Positions 25,817-34,625 of a stretch of 37,407 bases of DNA are shown here, piece after piece. A program made the translations under genes and the position numbers. A model generated the notes under the pieces. It searched no databases. It was not told the origin of the DNA and worked only from the letters and a program-made list of their open reading frames with translations. The stretch is from an uncultured Pseudomonadota bacterium (GTDB taxonomy: Bacteria > Pseudomonadota > Gammaproteobacteria > Methylococcales > Methylomonadaceae): contig CAIQZX010000161.1 of assembly GCA_903876445.1 (NCBI GenBank), forward strand, positions 1 to 37,407, written 5' to 3'. Numbering within the stretch: the first letter of the stretch is position 1; the number at the start of each line of letters is the position of its first letter.

Positions 25817-27360
25817 AAATTATTGAGTGTTTGGGAAGGATTAGATACCATTGCTGTTAAAATTTGCTGAAATGACAAAATCATTGATTTAACAGTTTTT
25901 TCAGCAATAAAATCACGCTTATATTGCCAGCATCCAATAAGTATTTCACCTTCATCCGTTATTCGCGTCCAAAATGTAGGATATAAATCAGGAAACATAA
26001 AAGCACCATGTACCTTTTCCATAAACGTGACTTGCATATTATCCAGCGACAAAATGTCATGTTTATTAAGCTCACCTAAAAAACTAAAAACTGATCTGAA
26101 TAACGGTGTATTGCGCGGTTTTTCTGGAAATAAAAAAGGAGAAATACTTAAAAAAGGAATAGATTGTTGCTCCGTTGCCAATAAAAAAATTTCACGAGCT
26201 TGCTTTATTAGACTGACAATATCTAAATTATTAGAAAAATCAAAACGTAACGCTAAAACATTCAATAATGAGCCAATGACCGGCTCTAATTTCCAATGAT
26301 TACGATTAGCAAAAGTTGTCCCTAAAACAATATCTTCGTAACCACTATGACGTTTTAAAACTAATGCGTAAGCCACCAAAATTGTGTTAAAAAATGTCAC
26401 ACTTGTTTGCTGACTAAGTGCTTTTAAAGCTGATGTTAATTCAGGAGATATTTCGCACCAACAAGTTCCCGCTTCAAATGTCGCAGCGGGTTCATTTTTT
26501 CCAGCAATAGCGAAAGTAATTTGTGGCGGTTCGCCCCGTTTAAACCATTCTTGCCAATAAGCTAAACGCGGTTGCAAAGCGGATTCAGACAATAATGCTC
26601 TTTGCCAATTTACACAATCAACGTATTGCATTGGCAATGCAAGTAATGAACAAGGTTGTTTTGTCACTAAAGCGTGGTAATGCTCCTTGAGTTCATACAG
26701 TAAAGCTCGTAACGCGCCCATATCAAATAAAACATTATGAACACAAAGTAAAAGTACCGCCTCATTTTGTGAAAATTGCAGCAATCGTACGCGCAAACTC
26801 GATTCATTCGCTAAATCAAATGGCGTGTGACATTCAATATCGATGTGTTTTTGCAAAATTGCCGCGCGATTACTTAAATTATCAACATGAATCACTGTTA
26901 TGTTTGCAACCGTTTTTTGTGGTTCATAAGGTGTAATAATTTGCTGTAAATTCCCCGCTTCGTTTTTCAACGTAGTACGCAAAAAATCGTGGCGTTCAAT
27001 AATGCGATTGAAACTTTCTGTTAATAATTCAACGTTCAATTCACCGTCTAACTGAAAACCAAACGGCACGTTGTAATAACACGTTGAGGGATTACGCAAC
27101 TGCAAACTACCAAAATGTTGTTGGGAAAAACTTGGCGGAATTACGTCACCTTTTAAAAAAGGCAAATTTTGTTTTGATGAATAAACGCCAGCTTTATTTA
27201 AACGCGCCATTATTTCTGGTTTGACTGCTTGCAAACGTTGCCGTAATTCAATTGTTAAAGCATTTTCAGGTGCATTAAATCGTAACTTTTCATCCTCCAA
27301 CCATAATTTAATGTCAGCGCGGTCTAAATCGACTAACAACGTTTCGATTTCGGCATTCAT
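25813..27360 (-). CDS. NRPS condensation-domain protein with TubC-type docking domain, degenerate active site
   Basis: A 515-residue protein. Residues 1-58 match the TubC N-terminal docking domain (ETLLVDLDRADIKLWLEDEK; LRQRLQAVKPEIMARL). From ~70 to the end is a condensation domain (PPSFSQQHFGSLQLRNPSTC; HDFLRTTLKNEAG; GTTFANRNHWKLEPVIGSLL). The catalytic HHxxxDG motif reads H208-N-V-L-F-D213-M: the second, catalytic His is Asn and the Gly is Met. It may therefore be inactive, structural, or catalyse a non-canonical reaction. It is stand-alone, without adenylation or carrier domain. The start overlaps the stop of the A-MT-T gene by 1 nt (TAATG); the docking domain suggests it meets an upstream NRPS partner. 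Confidence 0.88.
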   Translation of the reverse strand: MNAEIETLLVDLDRADIKLWLEDEKLRFNAPENALTIELRQRLQAVKPEIMARLNKAGVYSSKQNLPFLKGDVIPPSFSQQHFGSLQLRNPSTCYYNVPFGFQLDGELNVELLTESFNRIIERHDFLRTTLKNEAGNLQQIITPYEPQKTVANITVIHVDNLSNRAAILQKHIDIECHTPFDLANESSLRVRLLQFSQNEAVLLLCVHNVLFDMGALRALLYELKEHYHALVTKQPCSLLALPMQYVDCVNWQRALLSESALQPRLAYWQEWFKRGEPPQITFAIAGKNEPAATFEAGTCWCEISPELTSALKALSQQTSVTFFNTILVAYALVLKRHSGYEDIVLGTTFANRNHWKLEPVIGSLLNVLALRFDFSNNLDIVSLIKQAREIFLLATEQQSIPFLSISPFLFPEKPRNTPLFRSVFSFLGELNKHDILSLDNMQVTFMEKVHGAFMFPDLYPTFWTRITDEGEILIGCWQYKRDFIAEKTVKSMILSFQQILTAMVSNPSQTLNNL

Positions 27361-30300
27361 TAAATTTCGCCTTCTTCGCGCTCTTCAAATCTGGTGAACA
27401 CGGAATTTTTTTCTAACTCCGGATATAAATTCACTAAATATGGCGCAAAGCTAGAAATTGTTGAAGCGTTAAATACGCCTAACGCCGGAATATCTCGCCC
27501 AAATAAACGTTGTAATCGACCTGCCATCATCATGGCTTTTAATGAATTGCCACCTAATGCGAAAAAATCATCCTCAACACCAATATGTTTTAAATCCAGC
27601 ACATCCACCCACACATCGGCTAATAATTTTTCAAATGGATTATTATGGGCTTCAACTGAAATTTCATCGCGCACAAAATCGAAATCTATTGGCAATTCGG
27701 CTAACGCTTTGCGATCAATTTTACCCGACGGTGATAAAGGCATTTCATCCACCAGCGTAAAAATAGTGGGAATCATATATTCAGGTAATTGTGTTTTGAG
27801 TGCCTGACGCAATTGTGGAATTAACTGTCGATTTAATTTGGTGTGCTGCTGATTATTCGCGTAATTTGTCAGTGTGCGATTTGGTGTTGTAGTTGTAAAT
27901 GTTGCCAATTGTTGTGGCAAATCATCGCGCGTAAATACGGCATCGTAACTCCCATTCAAATCGCTATTTAACCAACTGAGTTCTACGCGATAACCTAACG
28001 GTTGCGCTAATTGACGTATATTTTCAGGTTCGACACCGATGCCAGTATATTTCGCAACATAATCCCGACATTCAGAAATCAGCGCGTCAGAATGTGCGTT
28101 ATGCAACCAATTTAAGGCACAAACATCTGAACTTAAACGCGCATTTGGAATGTTACGCACCGCTAAAAACGGCGGCTTTTTACTCAGTAATTTTCCAATT
28201 TCAATGAAGTTTTGCCATTCAATTGAACTCAAATTTTGTAAAACTGGTTCAGAATTTCCAAAATGTAACACTACGTCTTGGCGGAATAAAGTCAATTGAT
28301 TGTGTGAATGCCCCGATTTAGGTTCGACTTGAACATGAGATAATTTTGGCATGTGATGCGTTAACGCAAGGAAAAAAGCGGGCGAAAACTGCAAATCTTT
28401 TTCAGCATCCATTTGCTGATGTATTCGCTGCCAAACTTGCGCCACCGTATCATTATCGGTTGCGCGATAAATGGATACCGATGAATGAAACGTTTCACGT
28501 TGAAGAAAATTCGGTACGTCGCCAACAAAAATACGCCCACCTTCTTTAAGTAAACGCTCTGCCCCTTGCAAAACTTTTAGTAAATACGCAACGTCCGGAA
28601 AATGCTGAATAACAGAGTTGATAATAATAGTGTCAAAACTCCCCTCAGCGAAATCCGCCAAATCATCTGCGGCGCGTTCCAGCAAAGTGATATTGTCCAA
28701 TCCATCGATTTTTTTTTGTATGGTGCGAATATGTTCTAAGCCCGTTGCTGAAATATCTGCGCCAACATAATGTTCACAATGTGGTGCGATACGCGACAAT
28801 AATAAACCCGTTCCACAACCGAGTTCTAAAACATTTTGTGGCTTTAAAGCGAGTATTTTATCAACTGTTTGTTCAACCCATTCCCGCATTTCAGCTTCAG
28901 GAATTGGCTGGTTTGTGTAAGTGCTGTTCCAACCATTGATATTAAAATTTAAATCGGCGGCAGTAGCGATGGATGTTTGCCGATAAGTTTCTTCATACAA
29001 CGATTGCCATAATGAAACATACTTTTTGGCATCATCAGCTTGTGCTTCAGCAATGGCTTCTGGATTAGCGACGATATAAGAAACCAATTGTTTGTCACCA
29101 AATTTGTCTTCGTATACTAAAACGACGGCTTGTTTAACGGTTGATTGTTCGATTAACGCCGTTTCAATTTCGCCTAATTCAATGCGGAAACCATGCAATT
29201 TAATTTGAGTATCAATACGTCCAATATATTCAATTTCGCCATCGGGTAAATATCGCGCTAAATCGCCGGTGCGATATAAACGCCCTTCCGAAAATGGGTT
29301 TGGAATGAATTTTTCAGTCGTTAATTCTGGGCGATTATGATAACCACGCCCGACTTGAACGCCGCCAATGTGCAATTCACCAGCCACACCAATAGCGGTT
29401 GGTTGTCCTTGCGAATCTAAAATATAAAGTTGAGTATTTGCAACGGGGCGACCAATTGGAACAACGTTTAATTTGCTGTTAGCCTTGCATTGCCAATAAC
29501 TGACATCAATTGCCGCTTCGGTAGGTCCATATAAATTATGTAATTCCGCTGATGTTTGTGCGAAAAAACGTTGTTGTAATGAATAAGGCAAAACCTCACC
29601 GCTACAAATCACTCGTCGAATGGAAGTGCAATGCGATAAATCAGCGGTTTCCAACAAAATATGCAGCATAGATGGCACAAAATGCAAAGTTGTGATTTGC
29701 TGCTCTTTAATAATTTTGATGAGGTAATTCGGATCTTTATGTCCTTCAGGTTTAGCGATGACTAAACACGCGCCAGAAATTAACGTCCAAAAAAATTCCC
29801 AGACAGACACATCAAAACTAAATGGCGTTTTTTGTAATATACGATCCGATGAATTTAATTGATAAGTCGCTTGCATCCACAATAAACGATTACAAATACC
29901 ACGATGTTCATTCAACGCACCTTTTGGTTTGCCAGTCGAACCCGATGTATAAATCATGTAGGCTAAATTATTAGGCGTAACATTTAATTCAGGATTTGAA
30001 TAACTAAATTGAGCAATCGTTGTCCAATCACTGTCGAGGTAAATAGTTTTTGTGTTAAAAAGCGGTAAATGTGCAACCAAATTTTGCTGAGTTAATAGCA
30101 CGTCAACGTTTGCATCTTCCATCATAAAAGCCAAACGCTCTTCAGGATAACTGGAATCAAGCGGAATATAAGCACCACCCGCTTTAATGATTCCTAAAAT
30201 ACCAATCACCATTTCTAACGACCGCTCGACACAAATACCCACTAACGAATCCGCTTTTACACCTAAAGATTGCAAATAACGAGCAAGCTGATTCGCGCGA

Positions 30301-30494
30301 TTATTTAATTCACGATAAGTAAGTTGTTGCTGATTAAAAATCACCGCAATCGCATCGGGACTACGTTCAACTTGTTCATCGATTAACTGATGTAGACATT
30401 TATGGCGTGGATAATCTGATTCTGTTGCATTCCAATCAAATAAAATTTTTTTGCGTTCTATATCAGTTAAAGGTTTTTGCGCTAACGTATTCAT
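27360..30494 (-). CDS. NRPS module A-MT-T, predicted serine-activating, no condensation domain
   Basis: A 1044-residue protein. Adenylation core: TYRELNNRANQLARYLQSLG, YTSGSTGKPKGAL, PFSFDVSVWEFFW, YGPTEAAIDVSYW, YRTGDLARYLPDGEIEYIGR (A7/A8 near 431). A SAM methyltransferase (LELGCGTGLLLSRIAP, ~553) is inserted between A8 and the A10 Lys (SPSGKIDRKAL, ~918), the known place for NRPS N-/C-methylation domains. A thiolation domain ends the protein (DDFFALGGNSLKAMM, Ser ~983). Reading the ten specificity positions by eye gives D-V-W-H-I-S-L-I-D-K, which matches serine codes. The absence of an N-terminal C domain makes it a loading or stand-alone module. Its starter would be a (methyl)seryl thioester. 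Confidence 0.93.
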   Translation of the reverse strand: MNTLAQKPLTDIERKKILFDWNATESDYPRHKCLHQLIDEQVERSPDAIAVIFNQQQLTYRELNNRANQLARYLQSLGVKADSLVGICVERSLEMVIGILGIIKAGGAYIPLDSSYPEERLAFMMEDANVDVLLTQQNLVAHLPLFNTKTIYLDSDWTTIAQFSYSNPELNVTPNNLAYMIYTSGSTGKPKGALNEHRGICNRLLWMQATYQLNSSDRILQKTPFSFDVSVWEFFWTLISGACLVIAKPEGHKDPNYLIKIIKEQQITTLHFVPSMLHILLETADLSHCTSIRRVICSGEVLPYSLQQRFFAQTSAELHNLYGPTEAAIDVSYWQCKANSKLNVVPIGRPVANTQLYILDSQGQPTAIGVAGELHIGGVQVGRGYHNRPELTTEKFIPNPFSEGRLYRTGDLARYLPDGEIEYIGRIDTQIKLHGFRIELGEIETALIEQSTVKQAVVLVYEDKFGDKQLVSYIVANPEAIAEAQADDAKKYVSLWQSLYEETYRQTSIATAADLNFNINGWNSTYTNQPIPEAEMREWVEQTVDKILALKPQNVLELGCGTGLLLSRIAPHCEHYVGADISATGLEHIRTIQKKIDGLDNITLLERAADDLADFAEGSFDTIIINSVIQHFPDVAYLLKVLQGAERLLKEGGRIFVGDVPNFLQRETFHSSVSIYRATDNDTVAQVWQRIHQQMDAEKDLQFSPAFFLALTHHMPKLSHVQVEPKSGHSHNQLTLFRQDVVLHFGNSEPVLQNLSSIEWQNFIEIGKLLSKKPPFLAVRNIPNARLSSDVCALNWLHNAHSDALISECRDYVAKYTGIGVEPENIRQLAQPLGYRVELSWLNSDLNGSYDAVFTRDDLPQQLATFTTTTPNRTLTNYANNQQHTKLNRQLIPQLRQALKTQLPEYMIPTIFTLVDEMPLSPSGKIDRKALAELPIDFDFVRDEISVEAHNNPFEKLLADVWVDVLDLKHIGVEDDFFALGGNSLKAMMMAGRLQRLFGRDIPALGVFNASTISSFAPYLVNLYPELEKNSVFTRFEEREEGEI

Positions 30495-30514
30495 GGTGTT
30501 GATCTTTAAATAAT

Positions 30515-31135
30515 TTATTTGAAATTAAACATTCGCTCGTAAACCCAAACCTGTAAATTTACGTCGGGGTGCGCTTTAAATCGACCGTGAAATGGCTCTG
30601 TGACAGCCACAAATTTCCAATGTCCTTGCTTTTCTAACGCATCCATTTTCGATTTAAAATCTGTGTTGTCATAAAATTCAGGACGCAAAGTAAAAATAAT
30701 ATGTCCATTTGGTTTGGTGATTCGCAATAATTCATCAAAAGCATTACTGCGAACGTGTGCCATTACAAACACACCAATGATAATAATTGCGTCAAAAGTA
30801 GCATCCGGAAAATCTAAAGTTTCGCCTAATACTTGTTGGTGTAATTTGTTGTAACATTTTTTGAAAGTTGCTTGCTGCAACATTCCTGTCGATAAATCTA
30901 AACCCTCTAAATTAGAGTAGCCGTGTTCAGCTAATAATTGTCCAACTAATCCCGTGCCACAACCCGCATCTAAAATTCTCGCGTCCGATGCAACATATTT
31001 TGCAAGTTCAGCAACCGCTTCACTTGGTCCTCCATGACCAACTAAATCATTTTCATAAGTGGCTGCCCACTTGTCATAATTCATGGCTAATTCAGCATTA
31101 TTTGTCGCTGCAAAAACAGCGTCAACATTACTCAT
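30515..31135 (-). CDS. Class I SAM-dependent methyltransferase
   Basis: About 206 residues from ATG 31135 (MSNVDAVFAATNNAELAMNY); AAGGGA lies just upstream, which favours 31135 over the adjacent ATG 31138 and the longer frame from 31210. Motif I ARILDAGCGTGLVGQLLAEH, motif II region LEGLDLSTGML, and IIIIGVFVMAHVRSNAFDEL. The Methyltransf_11/25 fold also covers homologues named after the Williams-Beuren region. The substrate is likely a hydroxyl or carboxyl of the cluster product. It is 20 nt upstream of the NRPS gene and 19 nt downstream of the sulfotransferase gene, so probably one operon. Confidence 0.88.
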   Translation of the reverse strand: MSNVDAVFAATNNAELAMNYDKWAATYENDLVGHGGPSEAVAELAKYVASDARILDAGCGTGLVGQLLAEHGYSNLEGLDLSTGMLQQATFKKCYNKLHQQVLGETLDFPDATFDAIIIIGVFVMAHVRSNAFDELLRITKPNGHIIFTLRPEFYDNTDFKSKMDALEKQGHWKFVAVTEPFHGRFKAHPDVNLQVWVYERMFNFK

Positions 31136-31154
31136 CATATTTCCCTTTATTTGA

Positions 31155-31814
31155 TTATTCTGAAAATTTGTAACCGAATAATTGAATATCCGACTTAAAA
31201 TGCTCGGCAACTAAATTTTGCGTGTAATTGTTATAATAACTACGGTAATCGTCATGTTTACTTTTATTAAGGTGCGGTAATTTTTCTGAAATGACTAACT
31301 TTTGACAGATAAATTCAAAATCTTGATGCAAGGTTTCGTAACGCCCCACAAAATCCACTAATAAGTTACCATTCTCATCACAAAGCATTTGTTGTTGTAA
31401 TTTCGTAATGCCTTTAGGGTATGGAGTCGGCGTTTGAATCACCCATTCAATGAACGCTTCAAAAGAACCTAACGCTTTCACTTGTGAATAAGTGCTAGAA
31501 GTCGGTTCGCGTAAAATAAAGTGATACATCGAAACTTGTAAATCCCAAGGATTTCGCACAAAGGCAAATTTATAAAAAGCGTTAAATAATTCAGGCGCAA
31601 ACTCCTTTTGAGCATCGCTTGCTTTGGCGTGAAGCAATAAGGTTTTCCATACGTCATACATTTTATTTGGTTTGCTATCTATGATTTTAGCGGGACGCAG
31701 AATTTTAAATTTTTCAGGTTCTTGAGCGTAAGGTTCTAAAATGTTACGCATACTTATACCTCCCGTTTTGCCGGTATGAAAAAAAATAAAACGATGGCTA
31801 TTTGAAATCAACAT
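31155..31814 (-). CDS. PAPS-dependent sulfotransferase (Sulfotransfer_2-like)
   Basis: A 219-residue cytoplasmic enzyme. The 5'-phosphosulfate loop is FFHTGKTGGISMRNIL (compare HIPKTGGTS in the family) and the 3'-phosphate motif is FAFVRNPWDLQVSMYHFIL. A C-terminal part with RYETLHQDFEFICQKL follows the usual family order. It would sulfate a hydroxyl or amine of the cluster metabolite or of a carbohydrate. The start overlaps the end of the reductase gene by 17 nt, indicating tight coupling within the cluster. Confidence 0.87.
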   Translation of the reverse strand: MLISNSHRFIFFHTGKTGGISMRNILEPYAQEPEKFKILRPAKIIDSKPNKMYDVWKTLLLHAKASDAQKEFAPELFNAFYKFAFVRNPWDLQVSMYHFILREPTSSTYSQVKALGSFEAFIEWVIQTPTPYPKGITKLQQQMLCDENGNLLVDFVGRYETLHQDFEFICQKLVISEKLPHLNKSKHDDYRSYYNNYTQNLVAEHFKSDIQLFGYKFSE

Positions 31815-33039
31815 TTTGATTCTCTTTAAGAGGAGGTAAAAAACCCGTTTTTTGCCAATAAGAAACGTATTTTTTAATTAACTTTTCATCAATGTTTGGG
31901 CAAAAAATATCGCTGTTCGCTAAACCTAATTCAATATGACTTCCATCAAAAGGTGGACGGGAATGAAATAAATAATGTGAACCCGTAAAAACAACCATTA
32001 ACATGGCAAAAAAACGTTTACTATCGGTATCTTCCGGATTATCGGATGTTGCATAACGTCTTAATTCGTGACTCCACTTTTCCGAACTGACTTCGTTCAT
32101 GACATAACCGATATTATTCAAAATTATCATTAGATTGCGCCACTCGATGGGTGTAGGATTAAAAAGGTGAAAAGCCCTTCCCCAATTGTCTTCTTGTTTC
32201 GCTAAATGCACCATCGTGCTACTAACATAATTAACAGGAACCAACGTGATTGCAATATCCCATGCAGGATAAATCCCCATTTTAATACAGCCTTTTAGTA
32301 ACCGTGGCAATAACTCACTATTATCATTCAATGCACCTGTTTTACTACAGCCCATAATGCGAACAGGGCGATAAATACAAGCGGGCAAACCTCGAGTTTG
32401 AGCGTTTGCAACTAATCTATCAGCGACCCATTTACTTTTACCATAATCTGCTTTTAAGCTGGAATGAAAAAGTGGAATCGTGTTTTCGTACAAAATTTCA
32501 GTAGCAAAATGCGCGTCACTATAAAAAACCGCAATACTCGAAACAAAATAAAAAGGCTTTGTTTGCACTAAACTCGCTAAACGCAAACTATTTTCAACAC
32601 CTGTTACATTGATTGGTTTAAGCCGCTCGTAAGGATAAAGCAAATTTATCCGGCCGGCACTGTGGTAAATTACGTCAATCGTGCTGGCTAAATGACAAAA
32701 CTCGCTATCCGTTAAACCAAAGAAAGGTTTAATCAAATCACCAACAATGGGTACAACCCGACTTTCAAATTTTTCTTGCCATAAATTATACGATTCTAAA
32801 TGCTGAACAAGTCTTTGTTTCGCGGCTTGAATATCATCCGCTCGCACTAAACAATAAATAACAGCATCTGTTTTTTGTAATAACTCTTCAAGCAAAAAGC
32901 CGCCAACCAATCCTGTTGCGCCAATTAAAAGTATATTCTTAGGATTGAGAGCGTATTTTGATAATGGATTTTTGAATTGAATTTCATGATTTAAAGTCGC
33001 TTCGTGTTCAAAATAGGTAGGATTATTTTCAAATTTCAT
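31798..33039 (-). CDS. Thioester-reductase-like SDR (NAD-binding_4)
   Basis: A 413-residue extended SDR of the Lys2/carboxylic-acid-reductase R-domain or fatty-acyl-reductase type. NAD(P) motif LIGATGLVGGFLLEELL, CLVRADDIQAAKQRL, GDLIKPFFGL, IYHSAGRINLLYPYERLKPI, FYFVSSIAVF, and catalytic Y-x3-K in DYGKSKWVADRLV. The family releases carrier-bound acyl thioesters reductively as aldehydes or alcohols. It directly follows the ACP gene (3-nt gap), suggesting that it off-loads the ACP-bound chain. It is the probable release enzyme of the cluster, since no thioesterase is encoded. Confidence 0.88.
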   Translation of the reverse strand: MKFENNPTYFEHEATLNHEIQFKNPLSKYALNPKNILLIGATGLVGGFLLEELLQKTDAVIYCLVRADDIQAAKQRLVQHLESYNLWQEKFESRVVPIVGDLIKPFFGLTDSEFCHLASTIDVIYHSAGRINLLYPYERLKPINVTGVENSLRLASLVQTKPFYFVSSIAVFYSDAHFATEILYENTIPLFHSSLKADYGKSKWVADRLVANAQTRGLPACIYRPVRIMGCSKTGALNDNSELLPRLLKGCIKMGIYPAWDIAITLVPVNYVSSTMVHLAKQEDNWGRAFHLFNPTPIEWRNLMIILNNIGYVMNEVSSEKWSHELRRYATSDNPEDTDSKRFFAMLMVVFTGSHYLFHSRPPFDGSHIELGLANSDIFCPNIDEKLIKKYVSYWQKTGFLPPLKENQNVDFK

Positions 33040-33042
33040 TGA

Positions 33043-33342
33043 CTAAACAGAGCTGTTTTTATGAACAATAAACGCCGCCAACGTTTGTAAGTTAGCAAAA
33101 GCATCCATGCTTAAATCGTTTTCTGCAAAAACAAAACCAAAGTTTTTTTCTAGCAAGATAATAAACTCAACTACCATAATCGAATCCAAGCCTAATTCAT
33201 CTTCTAAAATTAACGCATTGGAATCAATTTCTTCCAATTTAAGATTCGGATTGATTTTAGAAACCAGCAATTGTTTTAACTGGTCAATCACATCGGCGAC
33301 ATGAGGAGCTAAAAAGTCAGACGGAGTAAGGTGGTCAATCAT
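33043..33342 (-). CDS. Stand-alone acyl/peptidyl carrier protein
   Basis: A 99-residue carrier protein. The phosphopantetheine site is GLDSIMVVEFI with Ser54; the protein is acidic and predicted helical (VADVIDQLKQLLVSKINPNL; DLSMDAFANLQTLAAFIVHK), slightly longer than AcpP. It is 3 nt upstream of the reductase gene and 10 nt downstream of the antiporter gene. It is likely the docking point for the chain loaded by the adenylating ligase at 23669-25816 and released by the reductase. A housekeeping AcpP role is unlikely in this context. Confidence 0.9.
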   Translation of the reverse strand: MIDHLTPSDFLAPHVADVIDQLKQLLVSKINPNLKLEEIDSNALILEDELGLDSIMVVEFIILLEKNFGFVFAENDLSMDAFANLQTLAAFIVHKNSSV

Positions 33343-33352
33343 GTTTAATTAT

Positions 33353-34552
33353 TTATTTCGATTTTAAAATAAGAGATTTCATACGGTTTAACATCGGCGA
33401 AACCATTGGGATAGTCAACATTGTACTGCCAATTGCCATCAATAATAACGCAGTAAAGGCTTCATTCGTAATGATATTTTTGTCTAACAAGATATTCACA
33501 AAAATGATCATAATCAATGCTTTTGTTTGCAATAACCAACCAATAATAGAGGCTTCTCCAGGTTGCCATTTTAAAATTTTACCCGCAATTTGAAGACCTA
33601 ATAATTTACCCGTAACGGAAACGACTAATAAAATACCGGCGACTAAAAAGACGGCAGCCCCACCCATTTGCCAATTTGTTTTTAATCCCGTACTCAAGAA
33701 AAAAACCGGCATAACGGCTAAAAGAATATGGTGACGTAATAAATCCATATGTTCTTGATGAAACCACTCTGAATCAAGAATAACACCAGAAAGAAACGCA
33801 CCCACCATAAAATGCAAGCCCGCCCAATCGGCGGCAAACCCGCAAAATGCCAACCACATCAAACCAATATACCAACGATCTTTGGGCGGAAGCCAAGCCA
33901 TCAATTTTCGAATTGCATAAGCAGAAATAGCATAGCCAACAAAGAAAAATCCTTGATGTCCTAAGCGTTCCCAATCCATTAGAATCAGTGCTAATACACC
34001 CCAAATAGCAATATCATCTAAACTGGCATAACGCAGAATTCGCTGTCCAATCGGTTTTCTTAGAATATCTAACTTTTCCATAAATAGGATAAGTATAGGG
34101 AGCGCAGTTACCGCACACGCCATTCCTATTCCGACGACAAATTGCCATGTTTGCCCCGCTGCTCCCATCCACCCTGGATATTGAACTAAGAATACAGCCG
34201 CAAAACTGCCGAATGCTAAGGGTGTTCCCAACGCAAACCCAGCTGTAATGCTACTTTCAACTCGATTTTCCCATGCTTTTTGGATATTGAGTTCAATCCC
34301 CGCTATCCAAACAAAAATCATCACCGCCCACCAAGCGATACCATTTAACGAACCGATAACAGGTTTACTAAAAACGAAATTATAAAAGTCAGGATAAACC
34401 GCTCCTAAAACCCCCGGTCCTAATAAAATACCGCAAATTATCTGAACAACCACTAAAGGGGCGTAATAATCCGTTCTTCCAACACGCCAGATTAAATATG
34501 GCACAGTGAAAATAATAGACATAGCGATTAAAAAAATTTCGGTTGTACTCAT
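33353..34552 (-). CDS. CPA2-type cation/proton antiporter
   Basis: A 399-residue inner-membrane protein with about 12 hydrophobic segments and no soluble regulatory (TrkA-N) domain. Features typical of CPA2 (Kef/NapA-like) antiporters are VVVQIICGILLGPGVLGAVY in the first third and paired Asp residues in a membrane helix, ASLDDIAIWGVLALIL (~178). It would exchange Na+ or K+ for H+. It sits 10 nt from the ACP gene inside the cluster, unusual for a housekeeping antiporter, and may give self-protection or export-coupled ion balance; this is inference. Confidence 0.87.
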   Translation of the reverse strand: MSTTEIFLIAMSIIFTVPYLIWRVGRTDYYAPLVVVQIICGILLGPGVLGAVYPDFYNFVFSKPVIGSLNGIAWWAVMIFVWIAGIELNIQKAWENRVESSITAGFALGTPLAFGSFAAVFLVQYPGWMGAAGQTWQFVVGIGMACAVTALPILILFMEKLDILRKPIGQRILRYASLDDIAIWGVLALILMDWERLGHQGFFFVGYAISAYAIRKLMAWLPPKDRWYIGLMWLAFCGFAADWAGLHFMVGAFLSGVILDSEWFHQEHMDLLRHHILLAVMPVFFLSTGLKTNWQMGGAAVFLVAGILLVVSVTGKLLGLQIAGKILKWQPGEASIIGWLLQTKALIMIIFVNILLDKNIITNEAFTALLLMAIGSTMLTIPMVSPMLNRMKSLILKSK

Positions 34553-34571
34553 GATATTACTCAGTTAAACA

Positions 34572-34610
34572 GTTTAGTTAGACTAAACAACACATTGGTT
34601 GTTTAGTCTA
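34572..34610 (-). promoter_or_regulatory. Mutually exclusive hairpins between the GST and antiporter genes
   Basis: A perfect 13-bp stem TAGACTAAACAAC (34579-34591) / GTTGTTTAGTCTA (34598-34610) has a 6-nt loop. Next to it, a third segment GTTTAGTTAGACTAAAC (34572-34588) can form an alternative 6-7 bp hairpin that uses one of the same arms. Neither is followed by a U-run. On the - strand the pair lies between the GST stop (34626) and the antiporter start (34552), so it looks like an attenuator, terminator or protein-binding operator for the operon below. Confidence 0.5.
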
Positions 34611-34625
34611 GTAACAAAAATTGTG

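Noticed and set aside
8627-30494. Idea that the SyrD/PvdE-like exporter at 8627 serves the NRPS cluster at 23669-37178
   Set aside because: About 15 kb of housekeeping genes on mixed strands lie between them; possible but not supported by the sequence.
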